Source: Ruminococcus sp. UBA4240 | GTDB lineage: Bacteria > Bacillota > Clostridia > Oscillospirales > Ruminococcaceae | Assembly (NCBI GenBank): GCA_002395525.1 | Contig: DGXE01000021.1 | Coordinates: 1-21,961 of the forward strand | DNA: 21,961 nucleotides | Direction: 5' to 3' | In this document: in pieces, positions 1 through 7,583 of the stretch | Layout: the number at the start of each line of letters is the position of its first letter | Numbering within the stretch: the stretch's first letter is position 1 | The notes under the pieces: model-generated | What the model was told of the DNA's origin: nothing | What the model saw: the letters and a program-made list of their open reading frames with translations, nothing else | Database searches by the model: none | Position numbers and translations under genes: made by a program

Positions 1-37
1 TTTCGCACATAGGCTTTACAGAAGGTCTTACTTTCAT
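1..37 (-). CDS. rpmJ: 50S ribosomal protein L36, N-terminal fragment
   Basis: Only the first twelve codons are in the window. They read MKVRPSVKPMCE, the usual bacterial L36 start, including the first zinc-ligand cysteine. The ATG is at 35-37 and is preceded by a clear AGGAGG ribosome-binding site about 6 nt upstream. The gene follows infA by 27 nt, as in other Firmicutes. L36 is a small zinc-binding protein of the large subunit. The rest of the gene lies beyond position 1. Confidence 0.9.
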   Translation of the reverse strand, partial: MKVRPSVKPMCE

Positions 38-64
38 TGTTATTCCTCCTTCTATAGCAGAGCC

Positions 65-283
65 TTATCTGGCTCTCCATGTGATCCTGCCCTTGCTAAG
101 GTCATAGGGGGACATCTCGATCTTGACCTTATCACCGGGAACTATTCTTATGTAGTTCATGCGGAGCTTGCCGGACACATGAGCCAATATCTTATGCCCG
201 TTGGAAAGCTCCACCTGGAAGTTTGCATTGGGGAGAGCCTCTATAACAACGCCCTCAACTTCGATTACATCTTCTTTTGACAA
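65..283 (-). CDS. infA: Translation initiation factor IF-1
   Basis: This is a 72-residue S1-like OB-fold protein, the same length as Bacillus IF-1. Diagnostic stretches are DVIEVEG near the N-terminus, AHVSGKLRMNYIRI in the middle and SPYDLSKGRITWR at the end. IF-1 binds the A site of the 30S subunit during initiation. The start codon is TTG (281-283), chosen because AAGGAGG lies about 10 nt upstream and the resulting protein aligns with the family from residue 1. That Shine-Dalgarno falls at the end of the KOW gene, two bases away, so translation is probably coupled. A non-AUG start on an initiation factor is notable. Confidence 0.95.
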   Translation of the reverse strand: MSKEDVIEVEGVVIEALPNANFQVELSNGHKILAHVSGKLRMNYIRIVPGDKVKIEMSPYDLSKGRITWRAR

Positions 284-285
284 GC

Positions 286-543
286 TTAACAGCCCTCCTT
301 ATCAACAAATGACATCAAATGACCCCTGAGAGCCTTGTCTGTCAATCCCTCTGTGGGGATAACGGTCTTTGTGGGAGCTATATGGGCGGCATTTTTCTTT
401 TTCGGGGAGGACAGCTTCCTCTCCCTGCCGTCTGCAAGCCACACAAACGCCCCTTCATTCCTGACGATCATCAGGAATCTGCCCCTGTCTCTCCCTGCAA
501 GGCTTTTTACCACCGTGCCGGGCTCTTCAAGACATATCCTCAT
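286..543 (-). CDS. KOW-domain RNA-binding protein (L14e/L6e/L27e-like, YbzG type)
   Basis: This 85-residue protein begins with a KOW-like motif: PGTVVKSLAGRDRGRFLMIV at residues 8-27 resembles the N-terminal KOW fold of the archaeal and eukaryotic L14e/L27e families. A short basic segment follows (RERKLSSPKKKNAAH). The ATG overlaps the map stop codon by four bases (ATGA), indicating translational coupling. In Firmicutes a gene of this kind, for example ybzG of Bacillus subtilis, sits at exactly this place between map and infA. RNA or ribosome binding is inferred from fold and location; its precise role is not known to me. Confidence 0.85.
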   Translation of the reverse strand: MRICLEEPGTVVKSLAGRDRGRFLMIVRNEGAFVWLADGRERKLSSPKKKNAAHIAPTKTVIPTEGLTDKALRGHLMSFVDKEGC

Positions 544-1295
544 ATGGTCGCCTTGGTAAGGATCTCAGGTCCGTCCTTTGTAATGGCGATGGTGTTCTCA
601 TAGTGTGCCGTGGGAGCGCCGCTCTTTGAAACTACGCCCCAGCCGTCGGGAAGCTGCCTTATGGCATCTCCTTTAAGGCTTATCATAGGCTCTATGGCAA
701 TGACCATGCCGGGCATGAGCCTGGGACCTTTTCCCGCAGCGCCGTAGTTGGGCACCTCCGGGGATTCATGAAGTGTTCTGCCTACACCGTGACCGCAGTA
801 TTCCTTTACGATACCGTAGCCGAAGGAGCGCACATATTCCTCAATGGCGTGGGAGATGTCCCCCACACGGTTGCCGGGAACTGCCTGTGCTATCCCGATA
901 CGCAACGCTTCTTTCGTTACTTCAAGGAGCTTTAAAGTCTCCTCATTGACCTTGCCTACCGGGAACGTATAGGCATTGTCGCCGCACCAGCCGTCAACCG
1001 TAGCACCCGTATCTATGGTAACTATGTCGCCGTCCTTTATCACCTCATGCTTTGAGGGGATCCCGTGGATCACCTTCTCGTTGAGGGAGATGCAGGCGCT
1101 GCCCTTGAAACCGCCGTAGCCTAAGAATGTGGGCGTGCCGCCGTTCTTGACGATGTAGTCATGTATCAGCTTGTCAAGCTCGTAGGTGGTCATGCCTGCC
1201 TTTATCATGCTGCCGCCGTACATAAGTGCATTGGCGGAAAGCCTGCCTGCCACTGCCAGCTTTTCAAGCTCTGTCTGTGATTTGATAGAGATCAT
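540..1295 (-). CDS. map: Methionine aminopeptidase, type I
   Basis: The 251-residue cytosolic metalloprotease removes the initiator methionine from new proteins. Pita-bread-fold residues are visible: the metal ligands in TIDTGATVDGWCGDNAYTF (aspartates of DTG and GDN), the histidine of YCGHGVGRTLHE, and the glutamates of AIEPM and near HYENTIAI. The active-site histidine is in IHGIPS. There is no N-terminal zinc-finger extension, so it is the short class Ia form. It lies 15 nt after adk and overlaps the next gene by four bases. Length and motif order match the family. Confidence 0.97.
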   Translation of the reverse strand: MISIKSQTELEKLAVAGRLSANALMYGGSMIKAGMTTYELDKLIHDYIVKNGGTPTFLGYGGFKGSACISLNEKVIHGIPSKHEVIKDGDIVTIDTGATVDGWCGDNAYTFPVGKVNEETLKLLEVTKEALRIGIAQAVPGNRVGDISHAIEEYVRSFGYGIVKEYCGHGVGRTLHESPEVPNYGAAGKGPRLMPGMVIAIEPMISLKGDAIRQLPDGWGVVSKSGAPTAHYENTIAITKDGPEILTKATI

Positions 1296-1310
1296 TTTTT
1301 GCCTTCTATC

Positions 1311-1943
1311 TTACGCATTAATCGCTTCAAGCACAAGAGCGGAAGTCTCAGCGACCTCTGCCTGACCGGCAACTGTCTTCAGCTTGCCCTTGCCCCTGTA
1401 GTAATCTGCCAGAGGAGCAGTCTTTGCGTGATATTCCTCAAGTCTGTGAGCCACAGTCTCGGGAGCATCATCCTTGCGGAGCACAACGTTTCCGCCGCAC
1501 TTGTCGCACTTGCCCTCTGTCTTGGGAGGATTGAACTCGATGTGATAGGAAGCGCCGCAGCCCTCGCACACTCTTCTGCCGCCCAGTCTGCCCTTGATGA
1601 CCTCGTCGGGAACATCTATCTCAACTACCTTGTCGATGTTGATGCCCATTGCATCGAGAGCTTCAGCCTGGGGAACAGTCCTGGGGAAACCGTCTAAGAT
1701 GTAGCCCTTTGCACAGTCGGGTTCAGCGATCCTGTCCTTGAGGATGCCGATAACTACCTCATCGGGAACAAGTCCGCCTGCATCCATAAAGCTCTTTGCT
1801 TTAAGACCCATTTCAGTGCCTGCCTTTACAGCCGCTCTGAGAATGTTGCCTGTGGAGATCTGTGGGATCCCCAGCTTTTCACTGATTATCTCTGCCTGAG
1901 TACCCTTTCCCGCACCGGGAGCACCTAAAAGTATAAGATTCAT
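1311..1943 (-). CDS. adk: Adenylate kinase (zinc-lid type)
   Basis: This is a 210-residue adenylate kinase, interconverting AMP plus ATP with two ADP. The P-loop GAPGAGKGT is at residues 7-15 and DGFPRT forms the NMP-binding region. The lid holds four cysteines in two pairs (CEGC and CDKC), so it should bind structural zinc, the long-lid form usual in Gram-positive bacteria. The ATG has AAAGGA six bases upstream. It is placed between secY and map in the ribosomal cluster, as in many Firmicutes. Confidence 0.97.
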   Translation of the reverse strand: MNLILLGAPGAGKGTQAEIISEKLGIPQISTGNILRAAVKAGTEMGLKAKSFMDAGGLVPDEVVIGILKDRIAEPDCAKGYILDGFPRTVPQAEALDAMGINIDKVVEIDVPDEVIKGRLGGRRVCEGCGASYHIEFNPPKTEGKCDKCGGNVVLRKDDAPETVAHRLEEYHAKTAPLADYYRGKGKLKTVAGQAEVAETSALVLEAINA

Positions 1944-1973
1944 ATTCTATCCTTTCAACGGATAAGCGGCGGC

Positions 1974-1991
1974 GACTGCCGCAGGGCAGTC
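1974..1991 (-). other. Hairpin in the secY-adk gap
   Basis: A perfect 7-bp stem (GACTGCC/GGCAGTC) closes a CTGC tetraloop inside the 62-nt gap between secY and adk. No T-tract follows it on the minus strand, so it does not look like an intrinsic terminator. It may be an mRNA processing or stability element, or chance. Confidence 0.4.
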
Positions 1992-2005
1992 CCATCGCTT
2001 TATTC

Positions 2006-3328
2006 TCATTCCAGGAAGCCCTTGTGATGGCGCATTACCATCTGGGATTCCATCGTCCTCAGAGTTTCGAGTGCTACGCTTACGATAATGAGTATTGAAG
2101 TACCTGCCATGGATATCCTCAGCTGAGGGTTTATCATATTGTATATGATGGGGAACACGGCTATGACACCGAGCATCACCGCACCGATGAGGGTTATCTT
2201 GGAAAGCACTCTCTGTATGAAATCGCTGGTGGGCTTGCCGGGTCTGATACCGGGAATGCCTCCGTTCTGCTGACGCAGGTTGTTGGCGATCTCAATGGGG
2301 TTGTATATCATGGATACATAGAAGTAGTTGAATGCGATTATGAGCACGAAGTACACAAGCGCATACCAGCCGCCGCTGTAATTGAAGAAATGCAGGAAGC
2401 CGGAATAGAACCTCTGACCGAAGTTCATGTCAGCCTGGGCAATTGTCTTGGCAGGATCCGGCACGAACATCTCAATAGTCTGGGGAATGGACATGAATGC
2501 CATTGCAAAGATGATGGGCATAACGCCTGACATAGCCACCTTGATGGGGATGTAGGAGCTCTGACCGCCATACTGCTTGCGCCCTACCACTCTCTTGGCA
2601 TACTGTACGGGGATTCGCCTTTCAGCCTCGTTCATAAGAACGATGAAGCCTATCATTATCACATAGATGATGAGGATGACGATCGCCGGTATGAGCTGTG
2701 CGTGCTTTTCATCGGAGCGGACTACCTCCCACATACCGAAGAGATCGGTGGGAACTCTTGCGATGATACCCGCAAAGAGTATGATAGAGATACCGTTTCC
2801 GATTCCGTTCTCATTGATGAGGTTGCCCAGCCATACGATGAGGTTGGAGCCTGCTGTGAACGCTGCGATGATGACTATTGCGGTAAATACTCCCGCAAAG
2901 CCCTGTGTGTAGAGGACTGCGCCCGAATTTCTCATGGAGAGATAGTAGGCATAGCTCATTACCAGGGAGATAGCAAGCGCCACATAGCCTGTGAGCTTCT
3001 GCAGCTTCTTTCTGCCCTCCTCGCCTTCCTTCTGGAGGCTCTCAAGAGCAGGGATGGCGTAGGTCAGCAGCTGCACAATGATGGATGCATTGATATAGGG
3101 CTGTATGGACAGTGCGAATACAGTACCCTTTGAGAGCGCACCGCCGGACAGGGTATCCAGATACCCGAAGATGTTGCCGTCCTGAACCATGCCCGCAAGA
3201 GCGGAGGGGTCAAGGAAGGGAACGGGCAGTGCACATCCGAAGCGGAATATTACTATGATGAGTAATGTGTAGAGGATCTTCTTGCGAAGCTCCGGTGTTT
3301 TCCAGGCATTACGCATGGTCTCAAACAC
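2006..3328 (-). CDS. secY: Preprotein translocase subunit SecY
   Basis: The 440-residue integral membrane protein forms the core of the SecYEG channel. About ten hydrophobic segments are visible, starting with KKILYTLLIIVIFRFG near the N-terminus. Other signatures are the plug-region stretch LSGGALSKGTVFALSIQPYI, the cytosolic loop AERRIPVQYAKR and the GGIPGIRPGKPT loop near the C-terminus. The start is GTG (3326-3328), supported by GAGGTGA seven bases upstream and by the family-typical MF-T-RNAWK-PELRKK start. It follows rplO after one base, so the two are surely co-translated. Confidence 0.97.
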   Translation of the reverse strand: MFETMRNAWKTPELRKKILYTLLIIVIFRFGCALPVPFLDPSALAGMVQDGNIFGYLDTLSGGALSKGTVFALSIQPYINASIIVQLLTYAIPALESLQKEGEEGRKKLQKLTGYVALAISLVMSYAYYLSMRNSGAVLYTQGFAGVFTAIVIIAAFTAGSNLIVWLGNLINENGIGNGISIILFAGIIARVPTDLFGMWEVVRSDEKHAQLIPAIVILIIYVIMIGFIVLMNEAERRIPVQYAKRVVGRKQYGGQSSYIPIKVAMSGVMPIIFAMAFMSIPQTIEMFVPDPAKTIAQADMNFGQRFYSGFLHFFNYSGGWYALVYFVLIIAFNYFYVSMIYNPIEIANNLRQQNGGIPGIRPGKPTSDFIQRVLSKITLIGAVMLGVIAVFPIIYNMINPQLRISMAGTSILIIVSVALETLRTMESQMVMRHHKGFLE

Positions 3329-3329
3329 A

Positions 3330-3770
3330 TTACATCACCTCAGCCTTCCCGCCTGCCTTCTCAATTTTTTCCTTAGCCGAAGCAGAGAATGCATTAGCCT
3401 TGACTGTGAGATTCTTGGTAAGCTCACCGTTGCCGAGTACCTTAATGCCGTTTGCAGTCCTCTTTACAAGGCCGCTGGCTTTCAGAAGCTCAGCATCAAC
3501 AACGACACCGTCGTTGAATATTTCAAGGTCGGAAACATTGACTGTAGCAGCTTTAACAGCAAAGATGTTGTTGAATCCTCTCTTGGGGATCCTTCTGGTC
3601 ATGGGCATCTGGCCGCCTTCAAAGCCGGGTCTTACACCGCCGCCTGAACGGGCATTCTGTCCCTTGTGACCCTTGCCGGCAGTCTTGCCGTTGCCGGAGC
3701 CGTGACCTCTGCCTACACGCTTTACATCCTTGTTAGCGCCGACAGGAGCTCCTAATTCATGGATCTTCAT
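3330..3770 (-). CDS. rplO: 50S ribosomal protein L15
   Basis: This is a 146-residue L15. The N-terminal glycine-rich extension shows GRGHGSGNGKTAGKGHKGQN and the family GFEGGQMPMTRRIPKRGF block follows. L15 is a late-assembly protein of the large subunit whose extended arm threads into 23S rRNA. It lies 17 nt after rpmD and one base before secY, the standard spc order. Confidence 0.97.
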   Translation of the reverse strand: MKIHELGAPVGANKDVKRVGRGHGSGNGKTAGKGHKGQNARSGGGVRPGFEGGQMPMTRRIPKRGFNNIFAVKAATVNVSDLEIFNDGVVVDAELLKASGLVKRTANGIKVLGNGELTKNLTVKANAFSASAKEKIEKAGGKAEVM

Positions 3771-3787
3771 TGTTTAGCACCTCCGAA

Positions 3788-3967
3788 TCATTCATTTGTA
3801 ACAGTGACGAGGTGTGAGATCTTATTGATCTTGCCCTTTACAGAATCATTGTCCTGCTGGGTGGTAACATCGCCGATCTTCTTAAGGCCGAGGGAATGTG
3901 CAGTTGCGATCTGATCCTTCAGACGGCCGTTAAGGCTCTTTACGAGCTTTATAGTAACTGTAGCCAT
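3788..3967 (-). CDS. rpmD: 50S ribosomal protein L30
   Basis: This 59-residue gene was found by reading the gap between rpsE and rplO. Its ATG is at 3965-3967 and its TGA at 3788-3790. The protein starts MATVTIKLVKSLNGR and contains AHSLGLKKIGDVT, the L30/L7 ferredoxin-like pattern, and ends HLVTVTNE. Length and position match bacterial L30. It is 13 nt after rpsE, with GGAGATTGC upstream as ribosome-binding site. Confidence 0.95.
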   Translation of the reverse strand: MATVTIKLVKSLNGRLKDQIATAHSLGLKKIGDVTTQQDNDSVKGKINKISHLVTVTNE

Positions 3968-3980
3968 TTCTGCAATCTCC

Positions 3981-4481
3981 TTAACCTAAAATTTCCTTTA
4001 CAGTCTTGCCTCTGATAGCAGCAACTTCCTTTGCGCCTCTCATGGAGGTCAGACCCTGAAGTGTAGCTCTTACAACGTTGCACGCATTGTTGGAGCGCAG
4101 GGACTTCGTTCTTATGTCCTTGATGCCTGCTACCTCGATGACAGCACGCACAGGACCGCCGGCGATAACACCGGTACCGGGTGCAGCAGGCTTCATGAGA
4201 ACTCTGCCTGCGCCGTATGCGCCTACGATCTCGTGAGGAATGGTTGTGCCCTTAAGAGTGACCTTAACCATGTTCTTCTTGGCATCCTCAATACCCTTGC
4301 GGATGGCATCGGGAACTTCGCCCGACTTGCCTATGCCGAAGCCTACAGTGCCGTTGCCGTCGCCAACGACCACCAGAGCTGCGAACTTGTAGATACGTCC
4401 GCCCTTGACAGTCTTGGAAACTCTGTTTATGGCAACAACTTTTTCCATAAGCTCCAGATTCTCAGCATCTATCTTAGCCAA
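3981..4481 (-). CDS. rpsE: 30S ribosomal protein S5
   Basis: The 166-residue S5 has the N-terminal double-stranded RNA-binding-like domain (VNRVSKT-like start, then KGGRIYKFAALVVVGDGNG) and the glycine-rich loop VGFGIGKSGEVPDAI. The C-terminal domain includes GTGVIAGGPVRAVIEVAG. S5 contributes to decoding accuracy and to mRNA entry-site helicase activity. The start is TTG (4479-4481), preceded at eight bases by GGGAGG; no in-frame ATG fits the family N-terminus. It is 18 nt after rplR. Confidence 0.96.
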   Translation of the reverse strand: MAKIDAENLELMEKVVAINRVSKTVKGGRIYKFAALVVVGDGNGTVGFGIGKSGEVPDAIRKGIEDAKKNMVKVTLKGTTIPHEIVGAYGAGRVLMKPAAPGTGVIAGGPVRAVIEVAGIKDIRTKSLRSNNACNVVRATLQGLTSMRGAKEVAAIRGKTVKEILG

Positions 4482-4499
4482 ATCAAAAACCTCCCTTTA

Positions 4500-4859
4500 T
4501 CAGAAATTAAGTCCGCCGTCTCTTGCACCCTCAGCCAGCTTTGCAACTCTGCCGTGGTAGAGATAGCCCGCTCTGTCGAATACCACATCGGTGATACCCT
4601 TTTCTGTAGCACGCTCTGCAATGGTCTTGCCCACTGCAAAGGCGCCGTCGCAGTTGCCGCCGTTGGGCTCAAAGCCCTTTTCAAGGCTGGATGCTGCTGC
4701 TAAGGTAGTGCCTGTGGTGTCATCTATTATCTGTGCATAGATGTGCTTTGCAGAACGGAAGACGTTAAGTCTGGGGCATGTGGGAGTACCGCTTATCTTG
4801 GCACGTACCCTCTTCTGTCTTTTGGCTCTTGAAGCCTTTCTGTTTATGGTCTTGACCAT
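4500..4859 (-). CDS. rplR: 50S ribosomal protein L18
   Basis: L18 (119 residues from the ATG at 4857-4859) binds 5S rRNA in the central protuberance. The basic N-terminus NRKASRAKRQKRVRAKISGT and the segment PRLNVFRSAKHIYAQIIDD are family hallmarks, and DRAGYLYHGRVAKLAEGARDGG is the conserved end. An upstream in-frame TTG at 4868 would add three residues but directly abuts the AAGGAG, whereas the chosen ATG has nine-base spacing. The 114-nt gap before it (4860-4973) has no gene but contains a hairpin. Confidence 0.96.
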   Translation of the reverse strand: MVKTINRKASRAKRQKRVRAKISGTPTCPRLNVFRSAKHIYAQIIDDTTGTTLAAASSLEKGFEPNGGNCDGAFAVGKTIAERATEKGITDVVFDRAGYLYHGRVAKLAEGARDGGLNF

Positions 4860-4876
4860 TTTTAACAACTCCTTAT

Positions 4877-4898
4877 CAGACTGGAGAATAGTAGTCTG
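4877..4898 (-). other. Hairpin in the rplF-rplR gap
   Basis: A 6-bp perfect stem (CAGACT/AGTCTG) with a 10-nt loop lies immediately before the rplR ribosome-binding site, within a gap that is long for this operon. No T-tract follows. It could modulate access to the rplR start, or be incidental. Confidence 0.3.
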
Positions 4899-4973
4899 CG
4901 CATACGCTCAAAAGGGCTGCGCTTATCTGTCCCATTCTCTTTCGTATGAAAAGTTTTTTCTCTAAGAAATGCG

Positions 4974-5519
4974 TTACTTCTTGCCCTTGCCGGCCTTGCC
5001 TTCCTTGCGGATGATGTGCTCGCCGGTGTAGCGGATGCCCTTGCCCTTGTAAGGCTCGGGAGGTCTCTTCTCACGGATCTGTGCAGCAACCTGGCCAACA
5101 GCCTGCTTGTCGATACCGTTTACGATGATCTTGTTCTGGTTAGGCACATCAAAGGTGATGCCGGCAGGCTCGGGAACAACTACAGTGTGGGAGAAGCCAA
5201 GGTTCATTACCAGCTCGTTGCCCTTCTTCTGTACCCTGTAACCAACGCCCTCAACATCAAGGGACTTTGAGAAGCCGTTTGTAACACCCTCTACCATGTT
5301 GTGTACAAGTGTTCTTGTAAGTCCATGGAGAGATCTGTGCAGCTTGTCCTCGGAGGGACGCTCAACGATTATCTCCGCACCCTCCTGCTTTATGAGCATA
5401 TCGGGGTGGAATGTCCTTGTGAGCTCGCCCTTGGGGCCCTTTACGGTAACTGTGTTGCCGTCTATCTTAACATCTACGCCTGCAGGGATGACTACAGGCT
5501 TTCTGCCTATTCTTGACAT
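4974..5519 (-). CDS. rplF: 50S ribosomal protein L6
   Basis: This 181-residue protein begins MSRIGRKPVVIPAGVDV and ends with the L6 signature region PEPYKGKGIRY followed by a lysine-rich tail. It has two tandem alpha/beta repeats. L6 binds near the factor-binding centre and the sarcin-ricin loop. It starts at ATG 5517-5519, 15 nt after rpsH. Confidence 0.97.
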   Translation of the reverse strand: MSRIGRKPVVIPAGVDVKIDGNTVTVKGPKGELTRTFHPDMLIKQEGAEIIVERPSEDKLHRSLHGLTRTLVHNMVEGVTNGFSKSLDVEGVGYRVQKKGNELVMNLGFSHTVVVPEPAGITFDVPNQNKIIVNGIDKQAVGQVAAQIREKRPPEPYKGKGIRYTGEHIIRKEGKAGKGKK

Positions 5520-5534
5520 ACGCTCACGTCCCCC

Positions 5535-5933
5535 TTACCATACAAATGCAAGGACTTCGCCGCCAACATTGAGCTCTCTTGCCTTCTTGTCGGTCATAAC
5601 GCCCTTGGGGGTGGAAACGATGGCAATACCGAGGCCCTTCATGACCTTGGGCATGTCAGCGCAGCTTGAATATATACGCAGACCGGGCTTAGAAACTCTT
5701 CTGAGGCCGGTGATGACCTGGGACTTGTTCTGGCCGTACTTCAGAGTTACTCTGATAACGCCCTGCTTGCCGTCGTCGATCATCTGATAGTTCTTTATAT
5801 AACCCTCATCAACAAGGATCTGAACGATTGCCTTCTTCATGTTGGACGCAGGAATGTCAACAGTAGGATGCTTGGCAGTGTTCGCATTGCGGATCCTTGT
5901 GAGGAGATCAGCGATTGAATCGGTAATTTGCAT
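5535..5933 (-). CDS. rpsH: 30S ribosomal protein S8
   Basis: The 132-residue S8 starts MQITDSIADLLTRIRNAN and ends GGEVLAFVW, both diagnostic. It contains the family block ISTPKGVMTDKKAREL in the form IVSTPKGVMTDKKAREL. S8 is a primary binder of 16S rRNA helix 21. In Escherichia coli it also represses the spc operon by binding the rplE mRNA; I did not recognise that site here. It lies 40 nt after rpsN. Confidence 0.97.
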   Translation of the reverse strand: MQITDSIADLLTRIRNANTAKHPTVDIPASNMKKAIVQILVDEGYIKNYQMIDDGKQGVIRVTLKYGQNKSQVITGLRRVSKPGLRIYSSCADMPKVMKGLGIAIVSTPKGVMTDKKARELNVGGEVLAFVW

Positions 5934-5973
5934 ACCTTTAACCTCCTTATATAATCACGGGATGCTTGGCTGA

Positions 5974-6159
5974 TTACCAGCTTGCCTTCTTCACACCGGG
6001 AATCTGACCCTTATGAGCCAGGCCCCTGAAGCAGATTCTGCATATCCCGTACTTTCTCATGTAAGCGTGAGGTCTGCCGCAGATCTTGCATCTGTTGTAA
6101 GCTCTGGTAGAGAACTTGGGTTCTCTCTGCTGCTTTATCTTCATAGAAGTCTTAGCCAT
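5974..6159 (-). CDS. rpsN: 30S ribosomal protein S14, zinc-binding type (type Z)
   Basis: The 61-residue S14 has two cysteine pairs, CKIC and CRIC, arranged as C-x2-C-x12-C-x2-C, which is the zinc-ribbon form. The terminal GQIPGVKKASW is the usual S14 end. The short zinc form is the standard one in clostridia. It lies 19 nt after rplE. Confidence 0.97.
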   Translation of the reverse strand: MAKTSMKIKQQREPKFSTRAYNRCKICGRPHAYMRKYGICRICFRGLAHKGQIPGVKKASW

Positions 6160-6178
6160 GTTACTTCAAACCTCCCGA

Positions 6179-6721
6179 TCACTTGGCAAACGGTGCGCCC
6201 ATAGCCTCTAAGAGAGCCTTGCCCTCTTCATCAGTCTGAGCAGTGGTGATGATGTTTATATCCATGCCTCTTACCTTGTCGATCTTGTCATACTCGATCT
6301 CGGGGAAGATGAGCTGTTCCTTGATACCGGTGGAGTAGTTGCCTCTGCCGTCAAAGGAATCGCCGTTTATGCCTCTGAAGTCTCTTACTCTGGGGAAAGC
6401 CACGTTGAAGAGCCTGTCTAAGAATTCATACATTCTCTCGCCTCTGAGAGTTACCTTTACGCCGATGGGCATACCTTCACGGATCTTGAAGTTCGCAACG
6501 GACTTCCTTGCACGGCATACCACAGGCTTCTGACCGGTGATGAGGGAGAGGTCGTTCATGATGGCGTCTATTACCTTGGAATTTTCCTTAGCCTCGCCTG
6601 CGCCAACATTGATAACTACCTTGTCGATCTTGGGGATCTGCATTACGCTCTTGTAGCCGAACTTCTTCATCAGGGAAGGAGCTACCTGGCTTACATAAAG
6701 CTCTTTGAGATTAGATGCCAT
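6179..6721 (-). CDS. rplE: 50S ribosomal protein L5
   Basis: L5 (180 residues) is a 5S rRNA-binding protein of the central protuberance. Characteristic blocks are MQIPKIDKVVINVGAGEA, KPVVCRARKSVANFKIREG and RDFRGI followed by the GRGNYSTGIKEQLIFPEI stretch. The C-terminal TTAQTDEEGKALLEAMGAPF fits the family. It starts at ATG 6719-6721, 17 nt after rplX. Confidence 0.97.
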   Translation of the reverse strand: MASNLKELYVSQVAPSLMKKFGYKSVMQIPKIDKVVINVGAGEAKENSKVIDAIMNDLSLITGQKPVVCRARKSVANFKIREGMPIGVKVTLRGERMYEFLDRLFNVAFPRVRDFRGINGDSFDGRGNYSTGIKEQLIFPEIEYDKIDKVRGMDINIITTAQTDEEGKALLEAMGAPFAK

Positions 6722-6738
6722 AATGTGCTGCTCCTTTC

Positions 6739-7056
6739 TTACTTGTTCTTGCCGACCTTGACGTATCTGGTCTTCTTGCCGTTCTCATCGATCTTGTGAC
6801 CGATCCTTCCGGGCTTGCCGGTCGCAGGATCAACCACCTGCACCTTGCAGGAGTAGAGAGGAGCCTCAGCATCAACTATCGCACCGCTCTGACCCATCTG
6901 TGTGGGCTTTACGTGCTTCTTTACAACGTTGATGCCCTCAACGATGACCTTGCCTTCCTTGGGGGAAACCTCAAGGACCTTACCCTTCTTGCCCTTGTCC
7001 TTGCCGGAGAGCACTACGACTGTGTCGCCTGTTTTAACATGTACCTTGTTCTTCAT
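6739..7056 (-). CDS. rplX: 50S ribosomal protein L24
   Basis: The 105-residue L24 carries an N-terminal KOW motif, GDTVVVLSGKDKGKKGKV, followed by EGINVVKKHVKPTQ, both highly conserved. L24 is an early assembly initiator of the large subunit. It is 13 nt after rplN and 17 nt before rplE. Confidence 0.97.
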   Translation of the reverse strand: MKNKVHVKTGDTVVVLSGKDKGKKGKVLEVSPKEGKVIVEGINVVKKHVKPTQMGQSGAIVDAEAPLYSCKVQVVDPATGKPGRIGHKIDENGKKTRYVKVGKNK

Positions 7057-7069
7057 GCCGACACCTCCA

Positions 7070-7438
7070 TTAAAGTACTTCGGGAGCGAGGGAAAGGATC
7101 TTTATGTAATCCTTGTCTCTGAGTTCTCTTGCCACAGGCCCGAAAATACGTGTCCCTCTGGGAGTCTTGTCCTCTCTTATGATGACTGCCGCATTCTCGT
7201 CAAAGCGGATGTAAGTGCCGTCTGCACGGCGGAGACCCTTTGCGGAACGAACGATGACTGCCTTTACTACGTCACCCTTCTTAACAACGCCGCCTGGTGT
7301 TGCTTTTTTGACAGAAGCTACAACAACATCGCCGATATTGGCATATCTTCTGCGGGTACCGCCCAGGACCCTTATGCACATAAGCTCCTTGGCACCTGTG
7401 TTGTCAGCGACTTTCAAATAAGTCTGCATCTGTATCAC
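7070..7438 (-). CDS. rplN: 50S ribosomal protein L14
   Basis: This is a 122-residue L14, identical in length to the Bacillus protein. It contains KVADNTGAKELMCIRVLGG, NIGDVVVASVKKATPGG and the end GTRIFGPVARELRDKDYIKI. The start codon is GTG (7436-7438), supported by AAGGAG nine to ten bases upstream and by the conserved MIQ start. This is the first gene after the 249-nt gap and the first gene served by the internal promoter, so it heads an spc-like transcript. Confidence 0.97.
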   Translation of the reverse strand: MIQMQTYLKVADNTGAKELMCIRVLGGTRRRYANIGDVVVASVKKATPGGVVKKGDVVKAVIVRSAKGLRRADGTYIRFDENAAVIIREDKTPRGTRIFGPVARELRDKDYIKILSLAPEVL

Positions 7439-7470
7439 AGCGCATAACTCCTTTCTGAATCAAAACAGTG

Positions 7471-7553
7471 ACACGGGTACACAGCCCTCCCATCCCGGTC
7501 AGGCTGTGCCCCGATACACGTTATGTTTTTTATCAACGTTACCGTGTGTATCG
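7471..7553 (-). promoter_or_regulatory. Structured 5' leader of rplN (candidate ribosomal-protein regulatory RNA)
   Basis: Between the internal promoter and rplN the transcript can fold strongly. One reading is a long hairpin with CGATACAC pairing to GTGTATCG (7546-7553 with 7512-7519), with ACGTT/AACGT inside. A second hairpin pairs CACAGCC with GGCTGTG (about 7475-7512), extended by GGG/CCC. An alternative closes both into a three-way junction through ACACGG (7542-7547) and CCGTGT (7471-7476). No terminator is visible, so control, if any, would act on translation or stability. Function is inferred from position and structure only. Confidence 0.5.
7533..7553 (-). repeat. Shared leader motif, copy in the rplN leader
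   Basis: This 21-nt stretch reads CGA-T-ACACACGGT-AA-CGTTGA on the minus strand. It matches 13004-13024, upstream of rpsJ, at 18 of 21 positions; the three differences are all transitions. Both copies point towards the first gene of a ribosomal transcript. Confidence 0.55.
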
Positions 7554-7583
7554 CACATTTGCCCACAGCACAGCAACATATAG

